DNA of 64,000 nt from Arctic95D-9 sp035967665 (GCA_035967665.1 JAYWLB010000123.1:62001-126000), one strand, 5' to 3'. Shown: positions 44,627-53,391, counted from the first letter of the stretch. Notes: generated by a model not told the origin, from the sequence alone. A program made the numbers and translations.

Positions 44627-45643
44627 TTACCAGGGCGCCTCGATGAGGCCCTCCTCCTTCAGTGCCTTGCGAAACGCGGCGGGAACCTCACGGGAGGTTA
44701 ATTCAACGAGAGACTGAACCCGTTCGGGACGGCTTGTGCTCACGGCAATGGACTGCACTGCGTCGGGCGAGATCGCAAACTGACAGGCTGCCCGGGCGGG
44801 CTCGATTTCAAATTCCTGACAGAGGGCATGAAATTTTCTCCTCCACGAGAAAAGGTCAGGATCGCTTTCTTCGGTGACTTTTCGATAGTCGAAGAAGTCG
44901 CCGCCGGTCACGAAGCCACCGTGGTAGACCGCTGAATTGATCACCGCAATGCCTTCGCTGTGCAGCTGGTTCATGAAGTCGCGGAGGGCAGGGGGATGCC
45001 TCATGATGGTGTAGGAATTCGCAATCATGACCCAATCGAGGGCGATGCCCTCTCCGTGGAGCATCTGAATGGTCCTCCAGTCTTTCGCCCCGACGCCGAT
45101 TGCCTGAGCATGACCTGCCTCCTTCAGTTCAGCGAGAGCTTTGTAGCCGTCTTTGATGTGCGCGAGTCGTTCGGCCCGCTGATCTGCTGTTATTGCAGCC
45201 TCGAGGTATTCGTCAGGGTCGTGGACTGACAGCATTTGGGCACGATACTCGCCGAGTAGTTCATTGCCCTGTTCAAAGCATTCCATAATGCCCTCGTAGC
45301 TGATCGACTGCGTCGCGTCATTTTCGATACCAATCCAGGCACCGGGTTCGAAGGTGGGTTCTTTCGTAGTCAGAGGAATTCTCTTCCAACCCAGTTTGTT
45401 GCTGATGACAATCGAGTCAGGATCGACTTGAAGGGCACGCAGGTGGTTCGCCATCGATTCGAGAGCGAGACCTGCTCCGTATTTTCCTGCGGAATCGACG
45501 AAGACCGGCTTGCTCTGGTGACGGAACCATTCCGCGATGATGGCTTTCTTCGTAGACTCTTCGACGGCCGCGTAGAGATTTCCAAGGGTGCTTGTCCCGA
45601 AGATGATGCGAGGCCATTCCCCGGCCGGAGGTATCGCACTCAT
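44627..45643 (-). CDS. aldo-keto reductase, probable L-fucose/aldose dehydrogenase
   Basis: The 338-residue protein shows the aldo-keto reductase barrel: FGTSTLGNLYA, the catalytic FVDSAGKYGAGLAL (Asp/Tyr), SNKLGW (Lys), SVHDPDEYL and AIGVGAKDW. This subgroup includes D-threo-aldose 1-dehydrogenases and L-fucose dehydrogenases, which oxidise fucose to the lactone. The gene overlaps by 4 bases the stop of a fucose mutarotase gene, which strongly suggests fucose as substrate. Other enzymes of the oxidative fucose pathway are not in the window. Confidence 0.83.
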   Translation of the reverse strand: MSAIPPAGEWPRIIFGTSTLGNLYAAVEESTKKAIIAEWFRHQSKPVFVDSAGKYGAGLALESMANHLRALQVDPDSIVISNKLGWKRIPLTTKEPTFEPGAWIGIENDATQSISYEGIMECFEQGNELLGEYRAQMLSVHDPDEYLEAAITADQRAERLAHIKDGYKALAELKEAGHAQAIGVGAKDWRTIQMLHGEGIALDWVMIANSYTIMRHPPALRDFMNQLHSEGIAVINSAVYHGGFVTGGDFFDYRKVTEESDPDLFSWRRKFHALCQEFEIEPARAACQFAISPDAVQSIAVSTSRPERVQSLVELTSREVPAAFRKALKEEGLIEAPW

Positions 45644-46071
45644 GACGGGGTGACTCCTTTGGTCAAAATGAGATTTCCGTATTTGGCTGTGTCTCCTGTC
45701 ATGACGACGGCGAAGGCGCCGGCAGCCTGTTCATAAAACGCAAATCGTTCGAGTCGGGCGATTGGAGCCGTTTCCGGTGCGTGTTTTTTGACGACCTTAG
45801 CGAAAGCGCCTTCAACATCGGGATCGAGTTCATCTCCTTCCACCGGTGCCATCATCAAGAGCGGTGCGGCTGTGTAGCTATCGAGTTCAAAGAGCGGCAG
45901 GATTGCATCGAGGAGGTCCGCAATGAGAAGCCCATCTGCGCGGAGGCAGCGCGGGTTGCTTGATTCTCCGGGGAAATGCGCGTCCGCGAGAACGATCTGG
46001 TCACCGTGTCCCATGCGGGCGAGAATGCTTAATAATTCCGGTGAAATGAGTGGGGAAATTCCTTTTAGCAT
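45640..46071 (-). CDS. RbsD/FucU family sugar mutarotase, probable L-fucose mutarotase
   Basis: From ATG 46071 the protein has 143 residues, the normal length of the family. LKGISPLISPELLSILARMGHGDQIVLADAHFPG is the RbsD/FucU N-terminal signature, with His and Asp expected in catalysis, and the C-terminal YGNLILTKG is typical of FucU. These enzymes interconvert anomers of fucose or ribose and feed the next enzyme. Coupling to the aldo-keto reductase supports the fucose reading. Confidence 0.9.
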   Translation of the reverse strand: MLKGISPLISPELLSILARMGHGDQIVLADAHFPGESSNPRCLRADGLLIADLLDAILPLFELDSYTAAPLLMMAPVEGDELDPDVEGAFAKVVKKHAPETAPIARLERFAFYEQAAGAFAVVMTGDTAKYGNLILTKGVTPS

Positions 46072-46143
46072 GTGATCAAAAGGGCAGGGATTGCGTATCA
46101 ATTAAAAAGGGGGTCTTCGTGGGTAAAGTGTTATCATTCGGCG

Positions 46144-46824
46144 ATGATGAAGCAATCTTTTACCCTGTTTTTCCTGTCCTTACTACTTATTGGAATCGTT
46201 CAGGCGGAGCCGAAAAAGAAGGCGGTTCACCCGTCGATGGTGCCAATCGAGGAAGTGGAAGGTCTTCCCAGGGTCCTCTTGATCGGCGATTCAATTTCAA
46301 TGGGCTACACCGTGCCGGTGAGAAAGCTTCTCGAAGGAAAAGCCAATCTGCTTCGGATTCCGGCAAACGGTGGCCCGACGTCTAGAGGTCTGGCCGGTAT
46401 CGACAAGTGGCTTGGAGACGGGAAGTGGGATTTGATTCACTTCAATTGGGGGATTCACGATCTTCGGCACATGGATGATGGGAAATGTCAGGTTGAGGCC
46501 GAAGCTTACGAGGCAAATCTTCGCAAATTGGTGGCCCGGCTTGAGGAAACCGGTGCCACCCTGATTTGGGCCACAATCACACCGATTCCTGACCCTCCTC
46601 TCATTCCGGAGCGCACCTTCGGTGAGGTAAGTGCCTACAACTCGATTGCCGCGCGGGTCATGAAAGAGAATGGCATCGCCATAAATGATTTAAACGCCTG
46701 GATGCTTCCCCGCTTCGCTGAATTGCACAACAAGCAGGATCTCCACTACGGGGACGAAGGCTACCAATTCCTTGCTGAAAAAGTGGCGGCGGAGATTGAG
46801 AAAGCGCTGCCCGCGGCGAAGTGA
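46144..46824 (+). CDS. secreted SGNH/GDSL hydrolase
   Basis: The start at ATG 46144 places a signal peptide (MMKQSFTLFFLSLLLIGIVQA) at the N-terminus. Block I is IGDSISMGYT (catalytic Ser), block III FNWGIHDL (Gly-Ile-His in place of Gly-x-Asn), and block V DLHYGDEGY (Asp-x-His). The size (226 residues) fits acetylxylan or rhamnogalacturonan acetylesterase-type lipases/esterases. Deacetylation of a polysaccharide is an inference from context. A bidirectional terminator follows. Confidence 0.87.
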   Translation: MMKQSFTLFFLSLLLIGIVQAEPKKKAVHPSMVPIEEVEGLPRVLLIGDSISMGYTVPVRKLLEGKANLLRIPANGGPTSRGLAGIDKWLGDGKWDLIHFNWGIHDLRHMDDGKCQVEAEAYEANLRKLVARLEETGATLIWATITPIPDPPLIPERTFGEVSAYNSIAARVMKENGIAINDLNAWMLPRFAELHNKQDLHYGDEGYQFLAEKVAAEIEKALPAAK

Positions 46825-46839
46825 AAATCACAAAGCCAC

Positions 46840-46881
46840 AAAAAAGCCTGCCGGATCGAAGTCGCGGCAGGCTCTTTTTTT
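46840..46881. terminator. bidirectional intrinsic terminator between convergent genes
   Basis: GCCTGCCG (46846-46853) pairs perfectly with CGGCAGGC (46865-46872) around an 11-base loop. An A-run precedes and a T-run follows, so the stem can end transcription of both the SGNH hydrolase and the DUF4399 gene. Confidence 0.9.
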
Positions 46882-46902
46882 AAGACTGGTTAGAAAAACG
46901 AA

Positions 46903-47412
46903 TTATTCGACTGTGATCGTGATTTTCTCCGACACGAGAGGTGGATCGTGAGGAATGTGAGCGTGATCGCCGAGGACTAGCTGGAGAGTGTGTTCGCCGG
47001 GCTCAAGTTCAAGTGTTACTTCGGTTTGTCCGCCACCAAAGTGGAGGCGCTTCTCGTCCATTGGAAAGGGAAGCTTAAGATCGGGAAGTTCCGAATCGAT
47101 CAGGAGGTGGTGGTGGCCGGTAGGCTTGTCAGGGCCGAGGTAAACTCCGGCAGGAGCCACGCCCATACCTTTGAGGCCAAAGCGCACCGTGACTTTTTTC
47201 CCGACGGTCTTTCCGTCTTTCGGGGCGATGATATAGAGCTTTGCTTTTTCAGGGCGGGGGATCGGGCTCATCGGGATGACGAGCGCATCGTCTTTCTTAG
47301 CGGCATCGTGGCCGTGTTCTTCCTTTTTCTCTTCTGCCTGTGCTCCCGGAATAGCGAGCATTGCGAGGGCGGCTAGAAAGATCGGGGCGGATTTGAGTAA
47401 CTGGATTTTCAT
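46903..47412 (-). CDS. DUF4399 family secreted protein
   Basis: With the start at ATG 47412 the 169-residue protein has a signal peptide (MKIQLLKSAPIFLAALAML) and a His/Glu/Lys-rich spacer (EEKKEEHGHDAAKKDD). The DUF4399 beta-domain follows: AKLYIIAPKDGKTVGKKVTV, PTGHHHLLIDSEL and LELEPGEHTLQLVLGDHAHIPHDPP. The conserved HHH and HxHIPH residues suggest metal binding, but no function is known. Confidence 0.9.
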   Translation of the reverse strand: MKIQLLKSAPIFLAALAMLAIPGAQAEEKKEEHGHDAAKKDDALVIPMSPIPRPEKAKLYIIAPKDGKTVGKKVTVRFGLKGMGVAPAGVYLGPDKPTGHHHLLIDSELPDLKLPFPMDEKRLHFGGGQTEVTLELEPGEHTLQLVLGDHAHIPHDPPLVSEKITITVE

Positions 47413-47515
47413 AGGTATTTTTGATTTCAAATGGCAAACTGTAAGACTCTAATGGGTTAAGAATGCTCAATTTAATTCCGTGTTGCAAGCATTCGCCATA
47501 GAAGACTTTTTTTCG

Positions 47516-48832
47516 ATGACTTTATTTCGCTACTTGATCTTTTTTACGGCCCTTCATTTCTGTTTAGGTGGCTTCTTTGTCAGGTCAGAGGACTGGCCGG
47601 GATTCAGAGGCGTCAACGGATCGGGCCTGAGCAGTGGGGGCCGTATCCCGGATCGATTTGATGAATCGACGGAGCTTTGGAACGTTTCTATCCCCGGAAC
47701 CGGACATGGTTCCCCGGTCGTATTTGGCGAACATGTGTATCTTCTGAGCGCTGTGCCTGCGGTTGAGCCTGTGGAGGGACTCTCTTCGGAAAAGGGTAAG
47801 AAGGGTGGTAAGCAAAAGGGCAATAATGCGGCAGCCTACCAGTGGCGGGCGATCTGTCTCGATCGGGAGACGGGTGCTAAGGTGTGGGAGAAGGATTTCA
47901 AACAGCAGCGTTTCAAGGGGCACCGCTTTAACAGTGCCGCCTCGTCGACGGCTGCAGCTGATGAGGATCAGGTCGTCTTTGCGTGGGGAACCGCGGCACA
48001 GCTGACGGTCGTTTCATTGAGTCACAGTGGTGAATTGCAATGGGAGAAAGACCTCGGACCTGTCGTCGGTGGTCATGGCTTTGGAGGCAGTCCGGTTCTG
48101 CTCGGGGATTTGGTAGCGCTGAATAATGATCAGGAAAAGCGAAATGGGAACCTCCTTGCACTCAATGCCGTAAGTGGGGAGGTGGCCTGGACCGTGGAAA
48201 GGCACAGTGAACGGATTTCCTATTCTGTTCCCTGCGTCTATTCGGTCGATGGCAAGGAAGTGCTCGTCTTTGTGAACTGGCAGCATGGCTTTACCGCGAT
48301 CGATCCCGCGGATGGTGCCGTGATCGCCGAGAAATCAGTTTTCAATCTCGATACCAACGAGCGGGCCATCAGTTCCCCGGTCGTAGCGAGTGGACTTGTC
48401 ATTGGAACCTGCGGGTTTACTGCGAATCCGAAGCATTGCGTGGCGATGCGCCTGAAAAATGGACAATGGGAGGAAGTGTGGCGGGTGGAACGAAACGTGC
48501 CCCATATCCCCTCGGTGATGCCGGTGGGGGAGCGGACCTATTTGATTGATGACGCCGGTATCGCGACCTGCCTCGATACCCTGACCGGTAAAGAACAATG
48601 GCGGGCGAGGGTCCCCGGGATCGAAGGTTCCATTTTCGGTTCACCAGTCAGTGATGGTGAGAAAATCCTCTTTCTCGATGAGAGCGGAAACGCACATCTT
48701 CTCGCAGTGTCAGGAGAGTTTAAGCCACTTGGGGCGAGTCCGCTTGGAGAGCTTTGCCGCTCGACTCCTGCACTGGCCGACGGCGTCGTCTACATCCGCA
48801 CCGCGAGCAGGGTGCGGGCGTACGGGAAGTAG
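47516..48832 (+). CDS. PQQ-type beta-propeller protein, secreted
   Basis: The start at ATG 47516 gives a hydrophobic signal (MTLFRYLIFFTALHFCLGGF). The 438-residue protein has repeated beta-blades of the PQQ/YWTD propeller kind: DWPGFRGVNGSG opening blade, AICLDRETGAKVWEKDF, LLALNAVSGEVAWTVE, CLDTLTGKEQWRARV. It lacks the catalytic residues of true quinoprotein dehydrogenases as far as I can see, so it is more likely a binding or scaffold protein, as in many PVC outer-membrane systems. It converges on recO with one base between. Confidence 0.9.
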   Translation: MTLFRYLIFFTALHFCLGGFFVRSEDWPGFRGVNGSGLSSGGRIPDRFDESTELWNVSIPGTGHGSPVVFGEHVYLLSAVPAVEPVEGLSSEKGKKGGKQKGNNAAAYQWRAICLDRETGAKVWEKDFKQQRFKGHRFNSAASSTAAADEDQVVFAWGTAAQLTVVSLSHSGELQWEKDLGPVVGGHGFGGSPVLLGDLVALNNDQEKRNGNLLALNAVSGEVAWTVERHSERISYSVPCVYSVDGKEVLVFVNWQHGFTAIDPADGAVIAEKSVFNLDTNERAISSPVVASGLVIGTCGFTANPKHCVAMRLKNGQWEEVWRVERNVPHIPSVMPVGERTYLIDDAGIATCLDTLTGKEQWRARVPGIEGSIFGSPVSDGEKILFLDESGNAHLLAVSGEFKPLGASPLGELCRSTPALADGVVYIRTASRVRAYGK

Positions 48833-48833
48833 T

Positions 48834-49352
48834 TCAACGCTTCTCCTGACAGCGCTCCATCAGCTCGTCCCGCTGGGGCGGTAGCTTTCCGCTTACTTCA
48901 AGGATACAGCGATGAGGATCGACGCCGGGCTCGATGATCCCGAGTTCTCCGGCGAGCTGTTTTTCAAAGTGGAGGACCGCTCTTGTGTTCGCGTCGTTTT
49001 CCTCGAGGTAGTTGAGCCCGCGGTCGAGGAGGTCGGCGAGCTCGGGCAGGGGCGTGCCCGGTTCCGCGATCTGTTCGATCAGTTTGATAAAGTAGGAGGC
49101 AGCGAGGGTTCTGAGGTAGTTCACTCTCAGCCCGAGACGTGGTCTTTCGATACTGAGATCTTTGAGAATATGGAGATCGCCTTTCCGCGCCGGGTGAATT
49201 TCCACTTCGCACAGATAGAAGAGGTCCAGCTTGCCTCTGAAGGGGCTCTTGGGACGGCGGGCTCCTTTCGCGACTGTTTTGATGATTCCGTTCTCGTGCG
49301 TGCACCAGTGCACGATCAGGCTCGTCTCGGTGAGAGGGGATCGTCGAATCAA
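48834..49352 (-). CDS. recO: DNA repair protein RecO, no ATG start
   Basis: The N-terminal OB fold (LTETSLIVHWCTHENGIIKTVAKGARR, SPFRGKLDLFYLCEVEI) and the helical C-terminus (ENDANTRAVLHFEKQLAGELG) identify RecO, which loads RecA at gaps. At 172 residues it is clearly shorter than the usual 220-250. The frame upstream is open to a stop at about 49434 but contains no ATG or GTG: the choices are TTG at 49352 or CTG at 49370. The extra KARGT before LIRRSPL aligns with the first family strand, which favours the CTG. It is divergent from prfB. Confidence 0.85.
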   Translation of the reverse strand: MIRRSPLTETSLIVHWCTHENGIIKTVAKGARRPKSPFRGKLDLFYLCEVEIHPARKGDLHILKDLSIERPRLGLRVNYLRTLAASYFIKLIEQIAEPGTPLPELADLLDRGLNYLEENDANTRAVLHFEKQLAGELGIIEPGVDPHRCILEVSGKLPPQRDELMERCQEKR

Positions 49353-49444
49353 TGTGCCTCGTGCTTTCAGGTGCGAAAATTTGTTTTCTATCTGTAATCG
49401 ATAATTTGAATTTATTCCAATCCTGTGAGAAAACTAAGGCCCCT

Positions 49445-50567
49445 ATGAAAGAGGAACTGCAAGCCATCGATATTGACTCCTTAAAGGCACGGCTCTCCGA
49501 GCTGCGCCGGTATCTTTGACTTCGTAAAACTCGAAAAAGAATTGGAGGCCTTCGAGGCCGAGATGAGCGCTCCCGGCTTCTGGGACGATCAGGCGAAAGC
49601 TCAGGCAAAAATGGGCGAGGTGTCAGTCTTGAAAAACAAGATCATTCCCATGCGTGAACTCGCATCGAAGATCGATGACTTTGAGGTTCTTCTCGAAATG
49701 GTTCAGGAGGAACCGGATCCTGCTTCTATCGAAGAAGTAAAGAGCGAGCACGAAGTGATCAATGGACTGCTTGATAAAGTCGAGCTCCAGACGCTGCTCA
49801 GCGGTCCTCATGATTCCGAGAGTGCTTTCCTGACAATTCATGCCGGCGCGGGCGGAACCGAGGCCTGTGACTGGGCTGATATGCTCGTGCGGATGTATCA
49901 GCGGTGGGGGCAGCAGAATGGATACACCGTCGCCATGGTCGATCTTCAAGAGGGAGAGGAAGTCGGCATTCGCGGTGCAACCCTTCAATTTGTTGGAGAG
50001 AATGCCTACGGTTACCTCAATTGCGAGCGCGGGGTGCATCGACTCGTCCGTATTTCCCCCTTCGACTCTCAGGCGCGACGTCACACCTCGTTCGCGAGTA
50101 TTGACGTGGTTCCTGATTTGAAAGAGGAACCGGAACTTGAGATCGATGAGAAAGACATCGAGATCAAAACGGCGCGAAGCGGCGGTAAAGGCGGTCAGAA
50201 CGTGAACAAGGTCGAGACCGCAGTTCATTTGACTCACTTCCCCTCGGGCATCCAGATTCGATGCACCGTGGAGCGGAGTCAGCACAAGAACCGTCAGGTG
50301 GCGATGAAGTTGCTGAAAACCAAACTGCTTCAGATCGAAGAGGACAAAAAGCGTTCCGAAATGGAGCGTCAGTATGGTGAAAAAGGCGAGATCGGTTTTG
50401 GAAGTCAGATTCGATCCTATGTTTTTCAACCCTACCAAATGGTCAAAGATCATCGCACTGGTTGTGAGACGGGGAATATTCAGGCGGTCATGGATGGGGA
50501 TCTTGAGGACTTCATTGAGGCAAAGCTTCGGGGGCTCGTCGCCGGCGAGGACAACAGCGAACTTTAA
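49445..50567 (+). CDS. prfB: peptide chain release factor 2, with programmed +1 frameshift
   Basis: ATG 49445 opens 24 codons ending ...RRYL at CTT (49514-49516), then an in-frame TGA. Shifting +1 at CTT-TGA-C continues as DFVKLEKELEAFEAEM and gives a 373-residue RF2, matching E. coli RF2 in length. The GGQ peptidyl-hydrolysis motif falls at about 249-251, and the stop-codon recognition motif SPF at 205-207. RF2 terminates translation at UGA/UAA, and the frameshift lets it control its own level. Stop of the CDS at 50567. An uncorrected reading would start only at 49542 and lose 32 N-terminal residues. Confidence 0.97.
49511..49520 (+). promoter_or_regulatory. RF2 recoding site TATCTTTGAC
   Basis: The shift site CTT-TGA-C, with a preceding TAT codon, is identical to the E. 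coli prfB slippery site. Ribosomes that wait at the poorly recognised UGA slip +1. The usual AGGGGG Shine-Dalgarno-like stimulator immediately before TAT is replaced by GCGCCGG here, so the stimulus must be weaker or different. Confidence 0.93.
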
Positions 50568-50584
50568 GCGGGAAGCAGGTTGGA

Positions 50585-51439
50585 ATGAAGTATTTCACCA
50601 CCTTCCTCGCCTGCTTGTTTTTCGCCTCGTCATTGCCTGCTCAGACTCCGATTGAAAAGACGAAGTCAGATCTCGTTCCGATCACTTCGGGGATCGTCGA
50701 TCAGCGTGATTTTGCGGATTCGGTCAACGGGTGCGGACCGGCCTCGATTCTGAATATGCTGAAATTCAGCCGCGGGGACTACCTGAACGCTTATCTGAAA
50801 GTTCTCGGATCCGATGAAGGCGTGAAAATGCGTTTCCTTGTCGATCGCTATTTCAAAAACCGGAAATCAGTCACTTTTCCGGCCGCGAAACGATGGATGC
50901 CCAGCGGGATTCAGAGTGCGGATCTATACACCGGTCTCAACGAATTTCTGAAAGACGAGGGGATTCCTGAACTGAGCGGCACCTATCTGGACATTAAAGA
51001 GGGCGAGACGGAGGCGAATCACATCGTTCGCTGCCACGACCTCATTTCCGCTTCGATTCGCTCGGGGGTGATGCCCATACTGAGTTTGCGATCCTACATT
51101 GTGAAGCGACGCGAAGGGAATGATTTTGAGCCTCGCTGGGAGGCTGCGGTTCATCACTATGTGGTCGTTACCTCGGTGACACGGCCGCCATCCGATACCG
51201 GATTCGAAGTCGCTGTTCTTGAGCCCTGGCGCGGAAAGAAGACGACGATTTACATTCACCGTGAGGCCAGTGGGCAGGCGTTCCGGGCCCTCAAGGGGAT
51301 TGAGGAAAACGGACAGTGGCTCGGAGGAAAGCCGTTTCTTCAAGTGATAGCTCACGATTTGCCATCGCTGAGACCGCGGGATCGGGAGTGGTCTGATCGC
51401 TTTCTCATCGTCGCAAATTTCCTGATCGGGGAGTTTTAG
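50585..51439 (+). CDS. secreted C39-like cysteine peptidase-fold protein
   Basis: The 284-residue protein has a signal peptide (MKYFTTFLACLFFASSLPAQ). The segment VNGCGPASILNMLKF holds a Cys in the pattern of C39/papain-like peptidases, and a His lies in AAVHHYVVVTSV, with a later Asp/Glu. Fold assignment is by these motifs only. The gene starts 17 bases after prfB and is likely co-transcribed. C39-like domains in other bacteria process leader peptides or cut cell-wall cross-links; substrate unknown. Confidence 0.68.
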   Translation: MKYFTTFLACLFFASSLPAQTPIEKTKSDLVPITSGIVDQRDFADSVNGCGPASILNMLKFSRGDYLNAYLKVLGSDEGVKMRFLVDRYFKNRKSVTFPAAKRWMPSGIQSADLYTGLNEFLKDEGIPELSGTYLDIKEGETEANHIVRCHDLISASIRSGVMPILSLRSYIVKRREGNDFEPRWEAAVHHYVVVTSVTRPPSDTGFEVAVLEPWRGKKTTIYIHREASGQAFRALKGIEENGQWLGGKPFLQVIAHDLPSLRPRDREWSDRFLIVANFLIGEF

Positions 51440-51587
51440 ACCTCCCGGTGGCGAGCGATAAGGAGGGCGGGGCGCTGCATCCCTGCCGGAATGGTTCGGG
51501 CCTCCGCAAATGCGTTGAATCCGACTGTCTTTTTCCGGAAACTTTTTGCTGTGAAAGTGGTTTAACCTCCGTGAGGATATCCATCTA

Positions 51588-52808
51588 ATGGCAGGTAGAA
51601 CAACGATAGCCCCCGATAGGAAGCACGGTTGGGTGCTTTATTCGGGAAAGAGCGAACTGGCTCAGGGAGACGACCCGGCGGTCCTTGCGGGTCGGCGGGG
51701 TGACGTTGTCATGGCTTACCCGGTATCGAGCCTTTCGACTTTTCTCGTAACCCTGCCCTCTGTGGAGAGTTCACTTCTTGAGAGCATGGTATTTGCTCAG
51801 GTGGAAAAGCGGGGATTGGCGGGAAAACTGTCAGGAGAAACCTTGTTCGATTTTGAGAAGATCGATCACAGTGGTGAGGGCGACCTTTATCAGGTTACTG
51901 TGGTCATCGAAATGCCGGAAGGGCTGGCTTTGAAAAGTGCGATAGGGTTTACCAGTTCCGCCGCGGTACAGGATGTCAGCACCCGGCCGGTTGCCCGGAT
52001 CTGGAAGGAGTTGGGGCGCTATGTTCTCGCGATCTACCGGGAGGGACGTCCCATGCACGCCCAGGTTTTGAGCAGCAGGCCCGTGCTCGGGAATGCGCTC
52101 GCCGGGGAGGTGAATCTTTCCCTGATGGGCTTGCAGGGCGAGCCCGGGCTGGCGAGTGCTTTTCCGGAAACCCTCGAAGTCGCGCTCGACGGCAATGAAG
52201 CGGAGGGCTTCGCCGCGTTTTCAGATGCCGTTTCCCTGCCGGTTGAAAAGGTGACTCATTCGATTCGTGACCGGGTCACTTCCCGCCTCAGGTTGACACC
52301 TGCAAGTGTCATCAGGGCGCGTCGGAAGAGCCGGAATACGGTGAAGACTTTGATCGGCCTTGCGGTTGGATTGATGATCTATCTCGTGGTCGGCGCCTGG
52401 TTTTGGAAGAAGGCGAAGACCACGCAGCAGGAAGTGACCTCACTTGAGCGTCAGGTTGAAATATTGCGGCCCGACGTGGAGCGGATCGAGCTCTCGGAAC
52501 AGAAGTGGAAGCTGCTCGAACCTGCCTTTGATAAGAATTTTTTCCCGATGATCCAGCTGAACCGCATCACTTCAGCGCTTCCGGGGAGTGGCGTCGTCGT
52601 TCGGGAGTTTAAGACCAACGGCCGCAGTATCCGTTTGCGTGGCCAGGCGAGGGATGTGCAGCTCGCGAATCGCCTCGTCGAGGATCTCAGGGCGATGGAC
52701 GGGTTTTCGGCTTACGAATGGAGCATGCCGAATCCGAAAGTGGAGAAGAACAACACCGCCACGTTTGAAATAGAAGGAAAGCCGAAAAATGCGCAGCCTG
52801 AACAGTAG
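51588..52808 (+). CDS. GspL/PilN-like type II secretion or pilus assembly protein
   Basis: The 406-residue protein has a cytoplasmic N-terminal domain (about 1-250, with an actin-like flavour, KHGWVLYSGKSELAQG and VVMAYPVSSLSTFLVTLP), one membrane helix (253-273) and a periplasmic ferredoxin-like part (LNRITSALPGSGVVVREF...). This layout is that of GspL, or PilM fused to PilN. The next gene overlaps it by 20 bases and looks like GspM/PilO. No ATPase or pseudopilin gene is nearby. Confidence 0.68.
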   Translation: MAGRTTIAPDRKHGWVLYSGKSELAQGDDPAVLAGRRGDVVMAYPVSSLSTFLVTLPSVESSLLESMVFAQVEKRGLAGKLSGETLFDFEKIDHSGEGDLYQVTVVIEMPEGLALKSAIGFTSSAAVQDVSTRPVARIWKELGRYVLAIYREGRPMHAQVLSSRPVLGNALAGEVNLSLMGLQGEPGLASAFPETLEVALDGNEAEGFAAFSDAVSLPVEKVTHSIRDRVTSRLRLTPASVIRARRKSRNTVKTLIGLAVGLMIYLVVGAWFWKKAKTTQQEVTSLERQVEILRPDVERIELSEQKWKLLEPAFDKNFFPMIQLNRITSALPGSGVVVREFKTNGRSIRLRGQARDVQLANRLVEDLRAMDGFSAYEWSMPNPKVEKNNTATFEIEGKPKNAQPEQ

Positions 52809-53391
52809 AGAAAAATGGCTCCTTGGAGCTTGTTTCGGTGTGATCCTGATCGTCGCGACGGGGTTTGTGTCGCGTTCTGTCCTCAAGGTTCTCAGTGGCA
52901 GCGAATCGACGATTCGGACGCTGAAGAACGAACTCGCGGATCAGGAGATGTGGATTGAGGAGATGCCTAAAATCGAGGCCCGTGAAAAGTGGCTCGCCGA
53001 GAAGATGCCAACGCTGAGTGGGGCTTCGATCGGGAAATTGCAGGGTGATTTGCTCCAGACGCTTCAGGATGATATTTTTGACCGGAAGCTCAAAATCGAG
53101 CAGCAGAGTCTTCAGGATGTGGCAATGGAGACCTTTTATACCGAGGTCGCGGTTCGGTTGATTGTGCGGGGAGAGGAAAAGGTCATGCTGGAGTGGCTCA
53201 CGACCCTGCAGAGTCCTGAGAAATTTCAGGTGATTAAAGCCATCGAATTAAAACCGGACACCAAGTCCAAAGAGGTCGAGCCGCAGTCTATCTGTCAGAT
53301 CACGATCGCGAGGTGGTATCTTCCTGATAGTGGCGAACAGATGACTGAAGCGTCGAGCGGCACTGAGGAGAATCCGGCGTCAGAGAGCTAA
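52789..53391 (+). CDS. GspM/PilO-like bitopic membrane protein
   Basis: The 200-residue protein has one N-terminal membrane helix (REKWLLGACFGVILIVATGFV), a coiled coil and a periplasmic ferredoxin-like domain (FYTEVAVRLIVRGEEKVMLEWLTTLQS), as in GspM and PilO. It overlaps the GspL-like gene by 20 bases, implying translational coupling and partnership. The match is architectural. Confidence 0.68.
   Translation: MRSLNSREKWLLGACFGVILIVATGFVSRSVLKVLSGSESTIRTLKNELADQEMWIEEMPKIEAREKWLAEKMPTLSGASIGKLQGDLLQTLQDDIFDRKLKIEQQSLQDVAMETFYTEVAVRLIVRGEEKVMLEWLTTLQSPEKFQVIKAIELKPDTKSKEVEPQSICQITIARWYLPDSGEQMTEASSGTEENPASES

Noticed and set aside
46072..46143. Upstream part of the SGNH frame proposed as coding
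   Set aside because: The signal peptide begins at ATG 46144; the residues before it are basic, non-hydrophobic and sit in the divergent promoter gap with the fucose mutarotase gene.
47516..48832. PQQ-propeller protein considered as a quinoprotein alcohol dehydrogenase
   Set aside because: Too short at 438 residues, and no disulfide/catalytic Asp or calcium-site motif of those enzymes was seen.
49445..49519. Short open frame with an in-frame TGA at the start of prfB, suggesting a pseudogene
   Set aside because: The TGA lies in the exact RF2 recoding sequence TATCTTTGAC, and the +1 frame gives a full RF2 of normal length with intact GGQ and SPF motifs.
49623..50453. A 276-codon minus-strand frame opposite prfB
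   Set aside because: prfB is certain; the antisense frame has no domain and is a codon-structure artefact.
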